A stretch of 64,000 nucleotides of DNA from Chloroflexus aurantiacus J-10-fl (GTDB taxonomy: Bacteria; Chloroflexota; Chloroflexia; Chloroflexales; Chloroflexaceae), in contig NC_010175.1 of assembly GCF_000018865.1 (NCBI RefSeq), positions 1,240,001 to 1,304,000 of the forward strand. Reading direction: 5' to 3'. A program made the position numbers and the translations under genes. Positions 46,270 to 54,417 of this stretch are shown in pieces. Positions within the stretch are counted from its first letter, which is position 1. Every line of letters starts with the position of its first letter. The notes below the pieces were generated by a model, which had not been told where the DNA came from, made no database searches, and saw only the letters and a program-made list of their open reading frames with translations.

Positions 46270-46938
46270 ATGTCAGAGCCGACAACTAATCAGCGTCAAC
46301 CTGCACTACCTGGTCTTGATGTCGAGGCAACGACTGTTGTCGGGATCGGCCTGGGCCTCACCGGTCTTGCGCTTGGTCTGCGACCGCGACTGGCACCGGC
46401 CACGCTGGCTCTGACGGCGCTGGCAGCGGCACTCTTCCGCAATCCGCGGCGTATTCCACCCGATGAACCACGTACCATTTTTGCCGTGGCCGATGGGCAC
46501 GTGCAAGGGGTACGTGAAGTCTACGAGCACCGCTTCGTCCACAGTGACTGTCTGCGGCTGACGACGATTATCGGTCCGCTCGATGTACCAATCTGTCGTG
46601 CTCCCCTCGCCGGTCGTGTTGCCTATCTTGAACAACTGACCGGCGATCATCGTCCGTTACGTGATCCCCAGGCGGCTGAGCGCAACCAACGGCTGTATAT
46701 CGGCCTGGAGACAACCTGGGGGCCGATGCTGATCGCTATCGTTGCCGCACCGCTGGGGCGCTGGTTGCGCTGCGAAACGTCTCTGGGTGCAACACTGAAC
46801 CCCGGTACCCGGATCGCCAGTGTGCGGTTTGGTGGCCAGGTTGATCTCTATGTGCAACGTGATGTCCTCGATCCGCTTGTGGCACCCGGTAATCGAATAC
46901 TGGCCGGGCGGAGCCGATTAGGAGCAGTGGTCGCCTGA
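46270..46938 (+). CDS. Phosphatidylserine decarboxylase-like protein lacking catalytic residues (probable pseudoenzyme)
   Basis: The 222-residue protein has two N-terminal hydrophobic stretches (~22-60) followed by FRNPRRIPP, VADGHVQG, IGPLDVPICRAPLAGRVAYL, ERNQRLYIGLET and RIASVRFGGQVDLYV, in the order of archaeal-type PSDs. PSDs make phosphatidylethanolamine using a pyruvoyl group formed by self-cleavage at Gly-Ser. Here that site reads Gly188-Gly189, and the catalytic His of the 'DVH' segment reads DVP. The Asp of the ADG segment is kept. It should therefore neither self-process nor decarboxylate. The ATG at 46270 gives a compact protein; the frame stays open upstream to 46195 with other possible starts. 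It ends 9 bases before the RibD-like gene. Confidence 0.7.
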   Translation: MSEPTTNQRQPALPGLDVEATTVVGIGLGLTGLALGLRPRLAPATLALTALAAALFRNPRRIPPDEPRTIFAVADGHVQGVREVYEHRFVHSDCLRLTTIIGPLDVPICRAPLAGRVAYLEQLTGDHRPLRDPQAAERNQRLYIGLETTWGPMLIAIVAAPLGRWLRCETSLGATLNPGTRIASVRFGGQVDLYVQRDVLDPLVAPGNRILAGRSRLGAVVA

Positions 46939-46947
46939 CCAGGTTGC

Positions 46948-47796
46948 ATGATCGCACCGTTTACCCTCTTATTTGAAGAAGAGCCAAACCCCGGTCCAGG
47001 GTTGCCGGAAGCAATGCGGGCTGTGTACAACGGGGATTGGCGCCTTCCTCCGCTACCTGCTCATCGTCCGCTCGTCTGGACTAATTTCGTTGTTTCACAC
47101 GATGGACGAATTGCCTTCAATCAGCCGGGTTGGAACGGCGGTAACGCGATTAGCCGCGGGAGTCGTCACGACCACTGGCTGATGGAACTGGTGCGCGCTC
47201 GCGCCGACGCGATTCTGGTCGGCAATGCCACCCTGCGCGCAGCCCGTCGCCATCGCTGGGCACCGGGAGAGGTGTTTGCCTGGCCGGAGTTTGCTGCCTT
47301 GCGCGCAGCCGAAGGGCGGCCTGCGTTACCGGCGCTGGTCATCCTCTCGGCCAGCGGCGAGTTGCCGGCAGCCGTTGCCCTTGAACTGCCACGAACACTC
47401 TTCCTGCTGACAACCGCTGAAGGTGCCGAACGTGCCCGGCAGCGCTATCCCCATCTGATTTGTCTGACCGGTGCTGATGGGCAACTTGACCTGATTGCAG
47501 CCCTGGCACAGTTGCGTCACGATTACGGGATTCGCACGTTGCTCAGCGAAGGTGGTGGTCGCACGTATGGAACACTGCTGGCAAATCATCTGATCGACGA
47601 AGTCTTCCTGACCATCAGCCCAATTATTGTTGGCAATCCATCGCCGCCACTTGCCCCTCGGCCTGGTCTGGTCGAGGGAGTGGGGTTTGCCCCGCAATCG
47701 CCACCTTACTTACGCCTGATCAGTTTACGTCGAGTTGACGATATGCTCTTTCAACGGGCAAATATCGTTATCCCTCCTGACGCAAAACCGGTATAA
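46948..47796 (+). CDS. RibD C-terminal-domain reductase (dihydrofolate-reductase superfamily)
   Basis: The 282-residue protein matches the NADPH-dependent reductase half of RibD (pyrimidine reductase of riboflavin synthesis) and stand-alone HTP/DHFR-like reductases. Motifs include RPLVWTNFVVSHDGRIAF, RADAILVGNATLRA, PALVILSASGELP, GIRTLLSEGGGRTYGTLL, and VDEVFLTISPIIVGN-like (IDEVFLTISPIIVGNPSPP). The deaminase half of RibD is absent, and the N-terminal ~35 residues are not part of the family. No other riboflavin genes are nearby, so the substrate is uncertain. It is in tandem with the PSD-like gene, 9 bases apart. Confidence 0.78.
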   Translation: MIAPFTLLFEEEPNPGPGLPEAMRAVYNGDWRLPPLPAHRPLVWTNFVVSHDGRIAFNQPGWNGGNAISRGSRHDHWLMELVRARADAILVGNATLRAARRHRWAPGEVFAWPEFAALRAAEGRPALPALVILSASGELPAAVALELPRTLFLLTTAEGAERARQRYPHLICLTGADGQLDLIAALAQLRHDYGIRTLLSEGGGRTYGTLLANHLIDEVFLTISPIIVGNPSPPLAPRPGLVEGVGFAPQSPPYLRLISLRRVDDMLFQRANIVIPPDAKPV

Positions 47797-47797
47797 T
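47792..47797 (+). promoter_or_regulatory. Possible -10 box for the ECF sigma gene
   Basis: A perfect TATAAT overlaps the end of the RibD-like gene, 35 bases before the sigma-factor ATG. No matching -35 is present, so its use is uncertain. Confidence 0.3.
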
Positions 47798-47831
47798 ACA
47801 GCTCAGGTTGGTACAAGAGACGAGCGATCGT

Positions 47832-48434
47832 ATGGCTAATGAAGAGCAACGACTGATCAGTGCAGCACAAGCGGGCGATCTCGATTCGTTTAACCAGATT
47901 GTACGGCTATACGAAACGCGGGTCTACAACCTTTGTTATCGTATGTTGGGCGATACCGATGCCGCAGCCGATGCCACCCAGGACACGTTTATCTCTGCTT
48001 TCCGTCATTTGGCGAACTTTCGCGGCGGTGCATTGAAATCCTGGCTCCTCCGCATTGCTACCAACACCTGCTACGATGTACTACGTACCCGGAAACGGCG
48101 ACCATCGGTGTCGCTTGACAAAGAGCCAGATGATGAGGGTAATCGGCTTGATCTCCCTGATCCGGGCGCCAGTCTCGATGAGCTTATGTTGCAGCAAGAG
48201 TTGAGTGCAGCGATCCAGCGTGGTTTGGCCGAACTACCTGAAGATCAGCGCATCGTGATCATCCTCAGCGATATTCAAGGGTTAGCCTATGAGGAGATTG
48301 CCCACATTACCGGTGTGCAGTTAGGAACTGTGAAATCGCGATTAAGTCGGGCACGGGCTAAATTGCGCGATATTCTCCGCGCCGGGGAACTCTTACCGTT
48401 AAAATTTCGTCTTGATGATGAAACAACCACGTAA
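47832..48434 (+). CDS. ECF-type RNA polymerase sigma-70 factor
   Basis: The 200-residue sigma factor has region 2 (VYNLCYRMLGDTDAAADATQ, DTFISAFRHLANFR, SWLLRIATNTCYDVLR) and region 4 (LPEDQRIVIILSDIQGLAYE, GTVKSRLSRARAKLRD) joined by an acidic linker (KEPDDEGNRLDLPDPG). It lacks regions 1.1 and 3, so it is an extracytoplasmic-function sigma. The ATG at 47832 is preceded by a weak GAGACGAG. The gene 32 bases downstream encodes its likely anti-sigma factor. Confidence 0.9.
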   Translation: MANEEQRLISAAQAGDLDSFNQIVRLYETRVYNLCYRMLGDTDAAADATQDTFISAFRHLANFRGGALKSWLLRIATNTCYDVLRTRKRRPSVSLDKEPDDEGNRLDLPDPGASLDELMLQQELSAAIQRGLAELPEDQRIVIILSDIQGLAYEEIAHITGVQLGTVKSRLSRARAKLRDILRAGELLPLKFRLDDETTT

Positions 48435-48466
48435 CAGTTACACCTGATGGTTACACGAGTACGCTG

Positions 48467-49183
48467 ATGACAACCCTGTCGCCTTCACCATCTGAATTAC
48501 CTGAGCATGATCGTGAATTGCTCTCGGCATATATAGATAACGAACTAACGCCTGCCGAGCGATCTGCGCTCGAACAGCGGTTGCGCGCCGAGCCATCGTT
48601 ACGCCGTGAACTGGCCGAACTGCGTGCGGTTCGCGACCTCCTCCGTGAACAGCCATGGGTAACGCCACCACGCACGTTTACGCTGACTCCTGAGATGGCT
48701 GGCGTGCGTCGGCGCCGGTTTTCCTTGTCTGGCTGGTGGCAGCCGCTCAGCGGCCTGGCTGCGCTGGTGTTGGTCATTCTCATAAGCTGGCAGATGCTGG
48801 GGCTGAATAACAATTCAGCCAGCACTCCGCAAGCCATGATGAGTGGTGACACTACAGCACCCACCGCCCCCGCCTTTGCCGCTGCGCTACCTGAGTCGCC
48901 CGTTGCTGAAAACGCTCCTGCCATCGCCGCCAGTCCAAATGAGGTTGAGCAAGCAGAACCGACGTCTGAAGCGGCATTGAGTGCGATGGCTGAGCCAACG
49001 TTACCGGCAGGCGCTGCTGCCCGCGAGTCGCAGGCTGTTGAACCAGACGGTTCAGCAGGTGCGCAGTCGCAACCTGCCCAAAGCCCTCCACTTGCTCCGC
49101 CGTCCTGGCCGGTAGTGATTGCCCTGGCTATCTTGCTCCTGATTGTGGCCGGTATCTGGTTTGTCCGCCGACGGGCTGAATAG
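48467..49183 (+). CDS. Probable membrane anti-sigma factor partner of the ECF sigma
   Basis: Residues ~15-60 (LLSAYIDNELTPAERSALEQ, RLRAEPSLRRELAELRAVRD) resemble the anti-sigma domain seen in zinc-finger anti-sigmas, but the H...C..C zinc ligands are missing. A membrane helix (LSGLAALVLVILISWQMLGL, ~95-115), a long Ala/Pro/Glu-rich extracytoplasmic linker and a second C-terminal helix (WPVVIALAILLLIVAGIWF) ending in RRR follow. The topology would place the N terminus inside and the linker outside, which suits signal transduction by regulated proteolysis. Confidence 0.7.
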   Translation: MTTLSPSPSELPEHDRELLSAYIDNELTPAERSALEQRLRAEPSLRRELAELRAVRDLLREQPWVTPPRTFTLTPEMAGVRRRRFSLSGWWQPLSGLAALVLVILISWQMLGLNNNSASTPQAMMSGDTTAPTAPAFAAALPESPVAENAPAIAASPNEVEQAEPTSEAALSAMAEPTLPAGAAARESQAVEPDGSAGAQSQPAQSPPLAPPSWPVVIALAILLLIVAGIWFVRRRAE

Positions 49184-49247
49184 ACTATACAGCGCCATGC
49201 GCCCGGTTCACCACATAACCCGGCTTGAACAGGATACAGGCCACTTC

Positions 49248-50321
49248 TTAATTCGCCTGTTCCAGCGGTAGATTTGCCGTCACATCAACGTCCCAGCCGT
49301 ACTGCACACCGCTGTGAAACCGGTAAAATGCAGCGGCAGCAACCATTGCAGCGTTATCGGTGCAGAGATCAAAGGCCGGTAAATGGACTGGCACACTGGC
49401 GCGCCGGATTAGCTCTTCGCGCAACCGCCGATTAGCGGCGACACCACCGGCAAGGAGGATCGCCTGCGCCTGATAACGCCGCGCCGCATCAACGGTTTTG
49501 GTGACCAGCACATCAACTACCGACTCCTGAAAGGCGTAAGCCATCTGCGCCACAAACGGGGCATCGAGCTGCGGCGTCTCACCGGCTCCCTTCCGTCCGC
49601 TCAGTCGGCTTTGCTGAGCCAGCCGATCCTGCACACGATGAAGGACGGCTGTTTTCAAACCGCTAAACGAAAAATCGTAGCTGTCACGCAACCAGGCCCG
49701 TGGCAGCACACCACCAGGAGTGGCATTGGCAGCAGCAGCCTGAATTGCCGGCCCGCCTGGGTAGCCCAACCCCAAAATACGCGCTACTTTATCAAAGGCT
49801 TCACCGGCTGCATCGTCACGGGTTTGCCCAAGCAGTTGATAGTTACCGTGATCGCGCAAGAGTACCAGCAACGTATGCCCTCCGCTCACCAGCAGGGCAA
49901 CGAGTGGAAATGGTGGCGGCGGATCACTACCCAACCATCCGGCGTAAAGGTGCGCTTCGAGATGGTTAACTGCCACAAAAGGCAAACCGCGTCGCCATGC
50001 CATGGCCTTGGCCGCATTAAGACCGGTGAGCAGTGCACCGCTCAGCCCTGGCCCATGAGTGGCAGCTACTGCATGCACATCAGCCCAACCGTTTGGCAGG
50101 ACAGCCAGGGCTGCCCGCACGACCGGTGCCAGACTGAGAATGTGCTGGCGCGAAGCAATTTCCGGCACAACCCCACCGTAGCGTTCATGGGTCGCCATTT
50201 GGGACGCGACAACATTGCTCAGCACCGTCCGCCCACCACGCACCACTGCAGCAGCCGTCTCGTCACAAGAGGTTTCCAATGCCAGAATCGTGAAATTGGC
50301 GGGCAATTCATTCATAGTCAT
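49248..50321 (-). CDS. tsaD: tRNA N6-threonylcarbamoyladenosine biosynthesis ATPase
   Basis: The 357-residue enzyme transfers threonylcarbamoyl to A37 of ANN-decoding tRNAs. Visible features: LETSCDETAAAVV near the start, GGVVPEIASRQHI, HGPGLSGALLTGLNAAK (nucleotide site), the metal-binding HLEAHLYA, LLVSGGHTLLVL, DDAAGEAFDKVARILGLGYP, and LAGGVAANRRLREEL. An AGGA lies before the ATG at 50321; MNELP at 50315 is an alternative. The gene is 12 bases after yggS. Confidence 0.95.
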   Translation of the reverse strand: MTMNELPANFTILALETSCDETAAAVVRGGRTVLSNVVASQMATHERYGGVVPEIASRQHILSLAPVVRAALAVLPNGWADVHAVAATHGPGLSGALLTGLNAAKAMAWRRGLPFVAVNHLEAHLYAGWLGSDPPPPFPLVALLVSGGHTLLVLLRDHGNYQLLGQTRDDAAGEAFDKVARILGLGYPGGPAIQAAAANATPGGVLPRAWLRDSYDFSFSGLKTAVLHRVQDRLAQQSRLSGRKGAGETPQLDAPFVAQMAYAFQESVVDVLVTKTVDAARRYQAQAILLAGGVAANRRLREELIRRASVPVHLPAFDLCTDNAAMVAAAAFYRFHSGVQYGWDVDVTANLPLEQAN

Positions 50322-50333
50322 AATTCCTGGCTC

Positions 50334-51074
50334 TCATACCATCTTACCTGTTCGCTCACCGAAGATTGCTCTGCCGATCCGCACCATCGTTGCCCCTTCG
50401 GCAATCGCCGCCGTGAGATCGTCACTCATACCCATCGAAAGCTCGCGCCAGTTGGTCTGAGGATAGCGACGGACCAGATCATCACGTAGCTCACGTAAGG
50501 TTGCGAAGTAGGGCCGCGCCAGATCGGGATGCTCAACAATCGGCGCAATCGTCATCAGCCCCCGTATCTCAAGGGCCGGCAGTTGCAGAATAGCCTCTAC
50601 ATCGCGCAAGAATGCGCTATAAGCTGTCGTATTTTTAATCCCATCCACGACCACAAAACCCTCTTTACTCGCCTCGCCACTCACATTCACCTGGAGCAGA
50701 ATCGGCAATCGCCGATCCCGCTCACGTGCATGCCGATCCAGCGTTTCTGCCAGTCGTACACTATCAACAGAATGGATGAGATCGAACAATTCAACCGCGA
50801 CTTTAGCCTTATTACGCTGAAGATGGCCAATCAGATGCCAGCGCGGCCGTGGTTGCAGAGAGTGTAACGCCGCGATTTTATGTTGAGCTTCTTGCACACG
50901 ATTTTCGCCAATATCGCTGACGCCGGCGGCTACCGCTGCTGCCACCACTTCCGGTGGATGGGTCTTACTCACCGCAATCAACTGTACCTCGTCAGCTTGC
51001 CGTCCGGCGGCGGCAGCGGCTGCTGCAATCTGCTCACGGACAATGGCCAGTCGTTGACGAAGCGCCTCAGTCAT
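50334..51074 (-). CDS. YggS/PROSC-type pyridoxal-phosphate homeostasis protein
   Basis: The 246-residue TIM-barrel protein binds PLP without catalysing a reaction and helps PLP homeostasis. The PLP Lys is in VQLIAVSKTHPP (~35). GVSDIGENRVQEA, WHLIGHLQRNKAKV, and LSMGMSDDLTAAIAEGATMV with RIGRAIFGER near the end are family signatures. It overlaps the upstream gene by four bases (ATGA). Confidence 0.93.
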   Translation of the reverse strand: MTEALRQRLAIVREQIAAAAAAAGRQADEVQLIAVSKTHPPEVVAAAVAAGVSDIGENRVQEAQHKIAALHSLQPRPRWHLIGHLQRNKAKVAVELFDLIHSVDSVRLAETLDRHARERDRRLPILLQVNVSGEASKEGFVVVDGIKNTTAYSAFLRDVEAILQLPALEIRGLMTIAPIVEHPDLARPYFATLRELRDDLVRRYPQTNWRELSMGMSDDLTAAIAEGATMVRIGRAIFGERTGKMV

Positions 51075-51658
51075 GATGATGCCCCTTGCACATCGATAAG
51101 TAAGCGTTGCTCCAGCGGTGGATCCGGCGGCAGATGGGTGATCAACAGCAAGCCGCGACCGTTCGGTAATGGGACACTCAATTCAAGCGGTGTCGAAGCT
51201 CCAGGTGACAGGTTGGCTATCGTTGTTCCTGGTGCGCGATAACTCTCACCGGCACTGTCACGCAACTCAAAGGCGCTGATCGGCACCTGAAGATTGCCAT
51301 CGGTCAGGTTTGTTACCGTCCCCCGAATCCGTACCCCATTGGGAACAGGCTCGATCCCATCGATCACCACCCGTAACCGTTGATTGCTGGCGACCGGATC
51401 AACCGCTTGTGAGCGATTACCGGCCATAATCTGCTGCCAGAGTTGCCGGGCTGCTTCCTGTGCATCTGGCGAGAGGCTCTGAATCTCTAACTGTGGCAGA
51501 CCAGGCAGCGGCAAGGCTGGTGTTGGCTGGCGGGCAAACTGATCAATCAGGGCAACCGTTCGATTTTGTTGTAAAAATATGCTCATGCCGATCAGCAAGA
51601 GTGCGCCTAAGATGCCAATCATCCAGAATGGAATGGGAGGCGATTCGTCATGCATCAT
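51071..51658 (-). CDS. Membrane-anchored FxLYD/DUF3426-like protein of unknown function
   Basis: The 195-residue product has one membrane helix (FWMIGILGALLLIGMSIFL, ~11-29), a Pro-rich stalk, and a C-terminal beta-sandwich-like region (LRVVIDGIEPVPNGVRIRGT; LTDGNLQVPISAFELRDSAG). This resembles FxLYD/DUF4352-type modules that decorate extracytoplasmic proteins. The function is unknown. It is the first gene of a coupled unit with yggS and tsaD. Confidence 0.55.
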   Translation of the reverse strand: MMHDESPPIPFWMIGILGALLLIGMSIFLQQNRTVALIDQFARQPTPALPLPGLPQLEIQSLSPDAQEAARQLWQQIMAGNRSQAVDPVASNQRLRVVIDGIEPVPNGVRIRGTVTNLTDGNLQVPISAFELRDSAGESYRAPGTTIANLSPGASTPLELSVPLPNGRGLLLITHLPPDPPLEQRLLIDVQGASS

Positions 51659-51719
51659 TGTACGGTGCTCCCGAACTCTCGGTTATTACCTGACACTATT
51701 CTAGCCGGTGCCGACCTGC

Positions 51720-51748
51720 TTGACAAACTGGCGTGAATGGCGTATATT
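51720..51748 (+). promoter_or_regulatory. Sigma-70-type promoter of the liv operon
   Basis: TTGACA (51720-51725), exactly 17 bases, TATATT (51743-51748). It lies about 150 bases before the LivK start, leaving a 5' leader of roughly 145 bases in which I could not identify a riboswitch. Confidence 0.65.
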
Positions 51749-51900
51749 CGCCTACTGTCATCCACTGTGGCTAATTGTTGGCAACGCAATGATGCATAGC
51801 AGCGCTGCGCAAAGGCGTTCTGGTATCATTGTGTTGTGTACAACCAGCCCTCTGGAGACAGCAGATTACCGGTTTGAAGTATGTTAAGGAGAAATCGGTC

Positions 51901-54336
51901 ATGAAGCGTTCGATCAGTTTCTTACTGCTGGTCGGTATGCTGGCTTCGATGCTGGCCGCCTGTGGTGCACCGCAGGCTCAGCCTACAGCCACACCGCAGC
52001 CAGCACCGCAGGCCACTGAAGCACCGCAGCCGACGGCTGCACCAACCGAACCACCTGCGGCTCAGGTGATCAAGATTGCCACCCAAAGCCCCTTGTCGGG
52101 TGGTCAGGCTGCGCTCGGTACCGGTATGAAGAATGCCGCCGAGCTGGCCGTGCAGCAGTTGTCTGGCCCGCTTACTGAGCTGGGCTTCCGCGTTGAACTG
52201 GCTCCATTCGATGACCAGGCCCGGCCAGAGGTTGGCTCGGCCAACGCCAAGAATATCGTCTCGGATCAGGATATTCTCTGCGTCGTTGGTCACCTCAATT
52301 CGGGTGTCGCCCTGGCTGCGCTGCCCGACTACAAGAATGCCAGCCTGCCGATGGTCTCACCGGCGAACACCAACCCGAACATCACCGAGGGTGGCTATGA
52401 AGTCGCCTTCCGCGTCGTCGGACGTGACGACGTGCAGGGTGTGGTGGCCGAGCAGTTCGCCCGCGAAACGTTGGGCGTGAAGTCGGTCTACATCATCCAC
52501 GACACCACCGCCTACGGGCAGGGTGTGGCCGAGTTCTTCCGCCAGGCGGCTGAGGCCAACGGTTTAGAGGTCTTGGGCTTTGAGGGTACCGAAGAGCGCA
52601 GTGACTTCTCGGCCATCCTCACCCCGATCCTGGCTGCCAATCCCGATCTGATCTTCTTCGGCGGTATCTACGACCAGGCTGGCCCCTTCTTCCGCCAGGC
52701 CCGCGACCGTGGCATCACTGCCCAGTTCATGGGACCCGATGGTATGGAGTCGGAAGAGCTGGTGACGCTGGCCGGTGATGCGGTCGATGGTATGTACTAC
52801 ACCACCGTCGCTGCTCCGGTGAGCCAGTTCCCCGATGCTGCGAAGTATGCCCAGGACTACCAGGCCGCGTTCGGTGATGCGGCGCCCGCCTTCTCGGCGC
52901 AGGCGTATGATGCGACCGGTATCTGTCTGACCGCAATTACCAACGCGGCAAAGGCTGCCGGTGGCAAGCCGACCCGTGCTCAGGTGTTGGCTGAAATTAA
53001 GGCTCTCCAGTCGTATAAGGGTATCACCGGTACCTACACCTTCAGCCCGAAGGGTGACCCCAACCCGGCAACCTACTTTGTGTTGCAGGTGAACGCTGCC
53101 GACTGGAGCCAGAACCGGCTGGTGACCCGCCTGGAGATTGCGCCTCCTGGCGAAGCTGCCAGTGGTGGTGGCACGACTGGCGGTACAACCGACTTCGATC
53201 TGGCAGCGCTGGCCGCTCAGCTCGGCAATGTTGCTGCCCGGCTCGGCACCATCAAGATTGCCACCCAAGGCCCGCTGTCAGGTGGTCAGGCTGCGCTCGG
53301 TACCGGTATGAAGAATGCCGCCGAGCTGGCAGTTGAGCAGCTCAATGCTCAGTTGGGTGCGCTTGGGATCAGGTTTGAGCTGGTTCCGTTCGACGACCAG
53401 GCTCGGCCAGAGGTTGGCTCGGCCAACGCCAAGAATATCGTCTCGGATCAGGATATTCTCTGTGTCGTTGGTCACCTCAATTCGGGTGTCGCCCTGGCTG
53501 CACTGCCCGACTACAAGAATGCCAGCCTGGCAATGGTCTCGCCGGCCAACACCAACCCAAACATCACCGAGGGCGGCTATGAAGTTGCCTTCCGCGTCGT
53601 CGGTCGCGACGACGTGCAGGGTGTGGTGGCCGAGCAGTTTGCCCGCGAAGAGCTGGGCGTGAAGTCGGTCTACATCATCCACGACACCACCGCCTACGGG
53701 CAGGGTGTGGCCGAGTTCTTCCGCCAGGCGGCTGAGGCCAACGGCTTGCAGGTGCTCGGCTTTGAGGGTACCGAAGAGCGCAGCGATTTCTCGGCAATCC
53801 TCACCCCGATCCTGGCTGCCAATCCCGATCTGGTCTTCTTCGGCGGTATCTACGACCAGGCTGGCCCCTTCTTCCGCCAGGCCCGCGACCGTGGCATCAC
53901 TGCCCAGTTTATGGGTCCAGACGGTCTGGAGTCGTCTGAGCTGGTCGATCTGGCAGGCGATGCAGTTGATGGCATGCACTACACCACCGTCGCTGCTCCG
54001 GTAAGCCAGTTCCCGCGTGCAGCCCAGTACGCGCAGGATTACCAGGCTGCGTTCGGCGATGCGGCGCCCGCCTTCTCGGCGCAGGCGTACGATGCGACCA
54101 ACATCTGCGCTGCCGGCATTCTGTCCGCAGCAGTTGCAGCCGGTGGTAAGCCGACCCGCGCCCAGGTTGTGCAGGCTATCCGCGATCTGCCACCATTCCC
54201 TGGCATTACCGGCACGTATGACTTCAATGCCAAGGGAGACCCAACGGTTGCTACCTATTTCGTGTTGAAGGTCAACGCGGCTGATTGGAACCAGAACGAG
54301 CTGATTAGCCGGCTGGAAATTGCGCCACCACAATAA
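51901..54336 (+). CDS. Branched-chain amino-acid-type ABC substrate-binding lipoprotein with two tandem binding domains
   Basis: The 811-residue lipoprotein has a signal peptide with lipobox (ASMLAAC) and a Thr/Pro/Gln-rich linker. Two complete Peripla_BP_6 (LIVBP) domains follow (residues ~57-400 and ~450-811), joined by a Gly/Thr-rich linker. Both carry IKIATQxPLSGGQAALGTGM, VGSANAKNIVSDQDIL, NASL.MVSPANTNPNITEG, VYIIHDTTAYGQGVAEFF and YDQAGPFFRQARDRG. The repeats are offset by 1182 bases (394 codons) and are nearly identical in long stretches at the DNA level. It likely binds branched-chain amino acids or similar amides. AAGGAG precedes the ATG. It is followed by permease and ATPase genes. 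Confidence 0.93.
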   Translation: MKRSISFLLLVGMLASMLAACGAPQAQPTATPQPAPQATEAPQPTAAPTEPPAAQVIKIATQSPLSGGQAALGTGMKNAAELAVQQLSGPLTELGFRVELAPFDDQARPEVGSANAKNIVSDQDILCVVGHLNSGVALAALPDYKNASLPMVSPANTNPNITEGGYEVAFRVVGRDDVQGVVAEQFARETLGVKSVYIIHDTTAYGQGVAEFFRQAAEANGLEVLGFEGTEERSDFSAILTPILAANPDLIFFGGIYDQAGPFFRQARDRGITAQFMGPDGMESEELVTLAGDAVDGMYYTTVAAPVSQFPDAAKYAQDYQAAFGDAAPAFSAQAYDATGICLTAITNAAKAAGGKPTRAQVLAEIKALQSYKGITGTYTFSPKGDPNPATYFVLQVNAADWSQNRLVTRLEIAPPGEAASGGGTTGGTTDFDLAALAAQLGNVAARLGTIKIATQGPLSGGQAALGTGMKNAAELAVEQLNAQLGALGIRFELVPFDDQARPEVGSANAKNIVSDQDILCVVGHLNSGVALAALPDYKNASLAMVSPANTNPNITEGGYEVAFRVVGRDDVQGVVAEQFAREELGVKSVYIIHDTTAYGQGVAEFFRQAAEANGLQVLGFEGTEERSDFSAILTPILAANPDLVFFGGIYDQAGPFFRQARDRGITAQFMGPDGLESSELVDLAGDAVDGMHYTTVAAPVSQFPRAAQYAQDYQAAFGDAAPAFSAQAYDATNICAAGILSAAVAAGGKPTRAQVVQAIRDLPPFPGITGTYDFNAKGDPTVATYFVLKVNAADWNQNELISRLEIAPPQ

Positions 54337-54361
54337 GCCATTGATAGGTTGTTCGCGTGGC

Positions 54362-54389
54362 AGTGCGCGAGAAACTCTTCTCGCGCACT
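54362..54389 (+). promoter_or_regulatory. Stem-loop between the binding-protein and permease genes
   Basis: AGTGCGCGAGAA (54362-54373) and TTCTCGCGCACT (54378-54389) form a perfect 12-bp stem with a four-base loop. No U-run follows. In ABC operons such hairpins typically stabilise or process the mRNA so that the binding protein is made in excess. Confidence 0.65.
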
Positions 54390-54417
54390 TGCCCAATCCA
54401 TAAGTTCGGGAGTTTTC

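Noticed and set aside
51749-51900. Riboswitch in the leader of the liv operon
   Set aside because: The 145-base leader shows no recognised aptamer features or a terminator/antiterminator pair.
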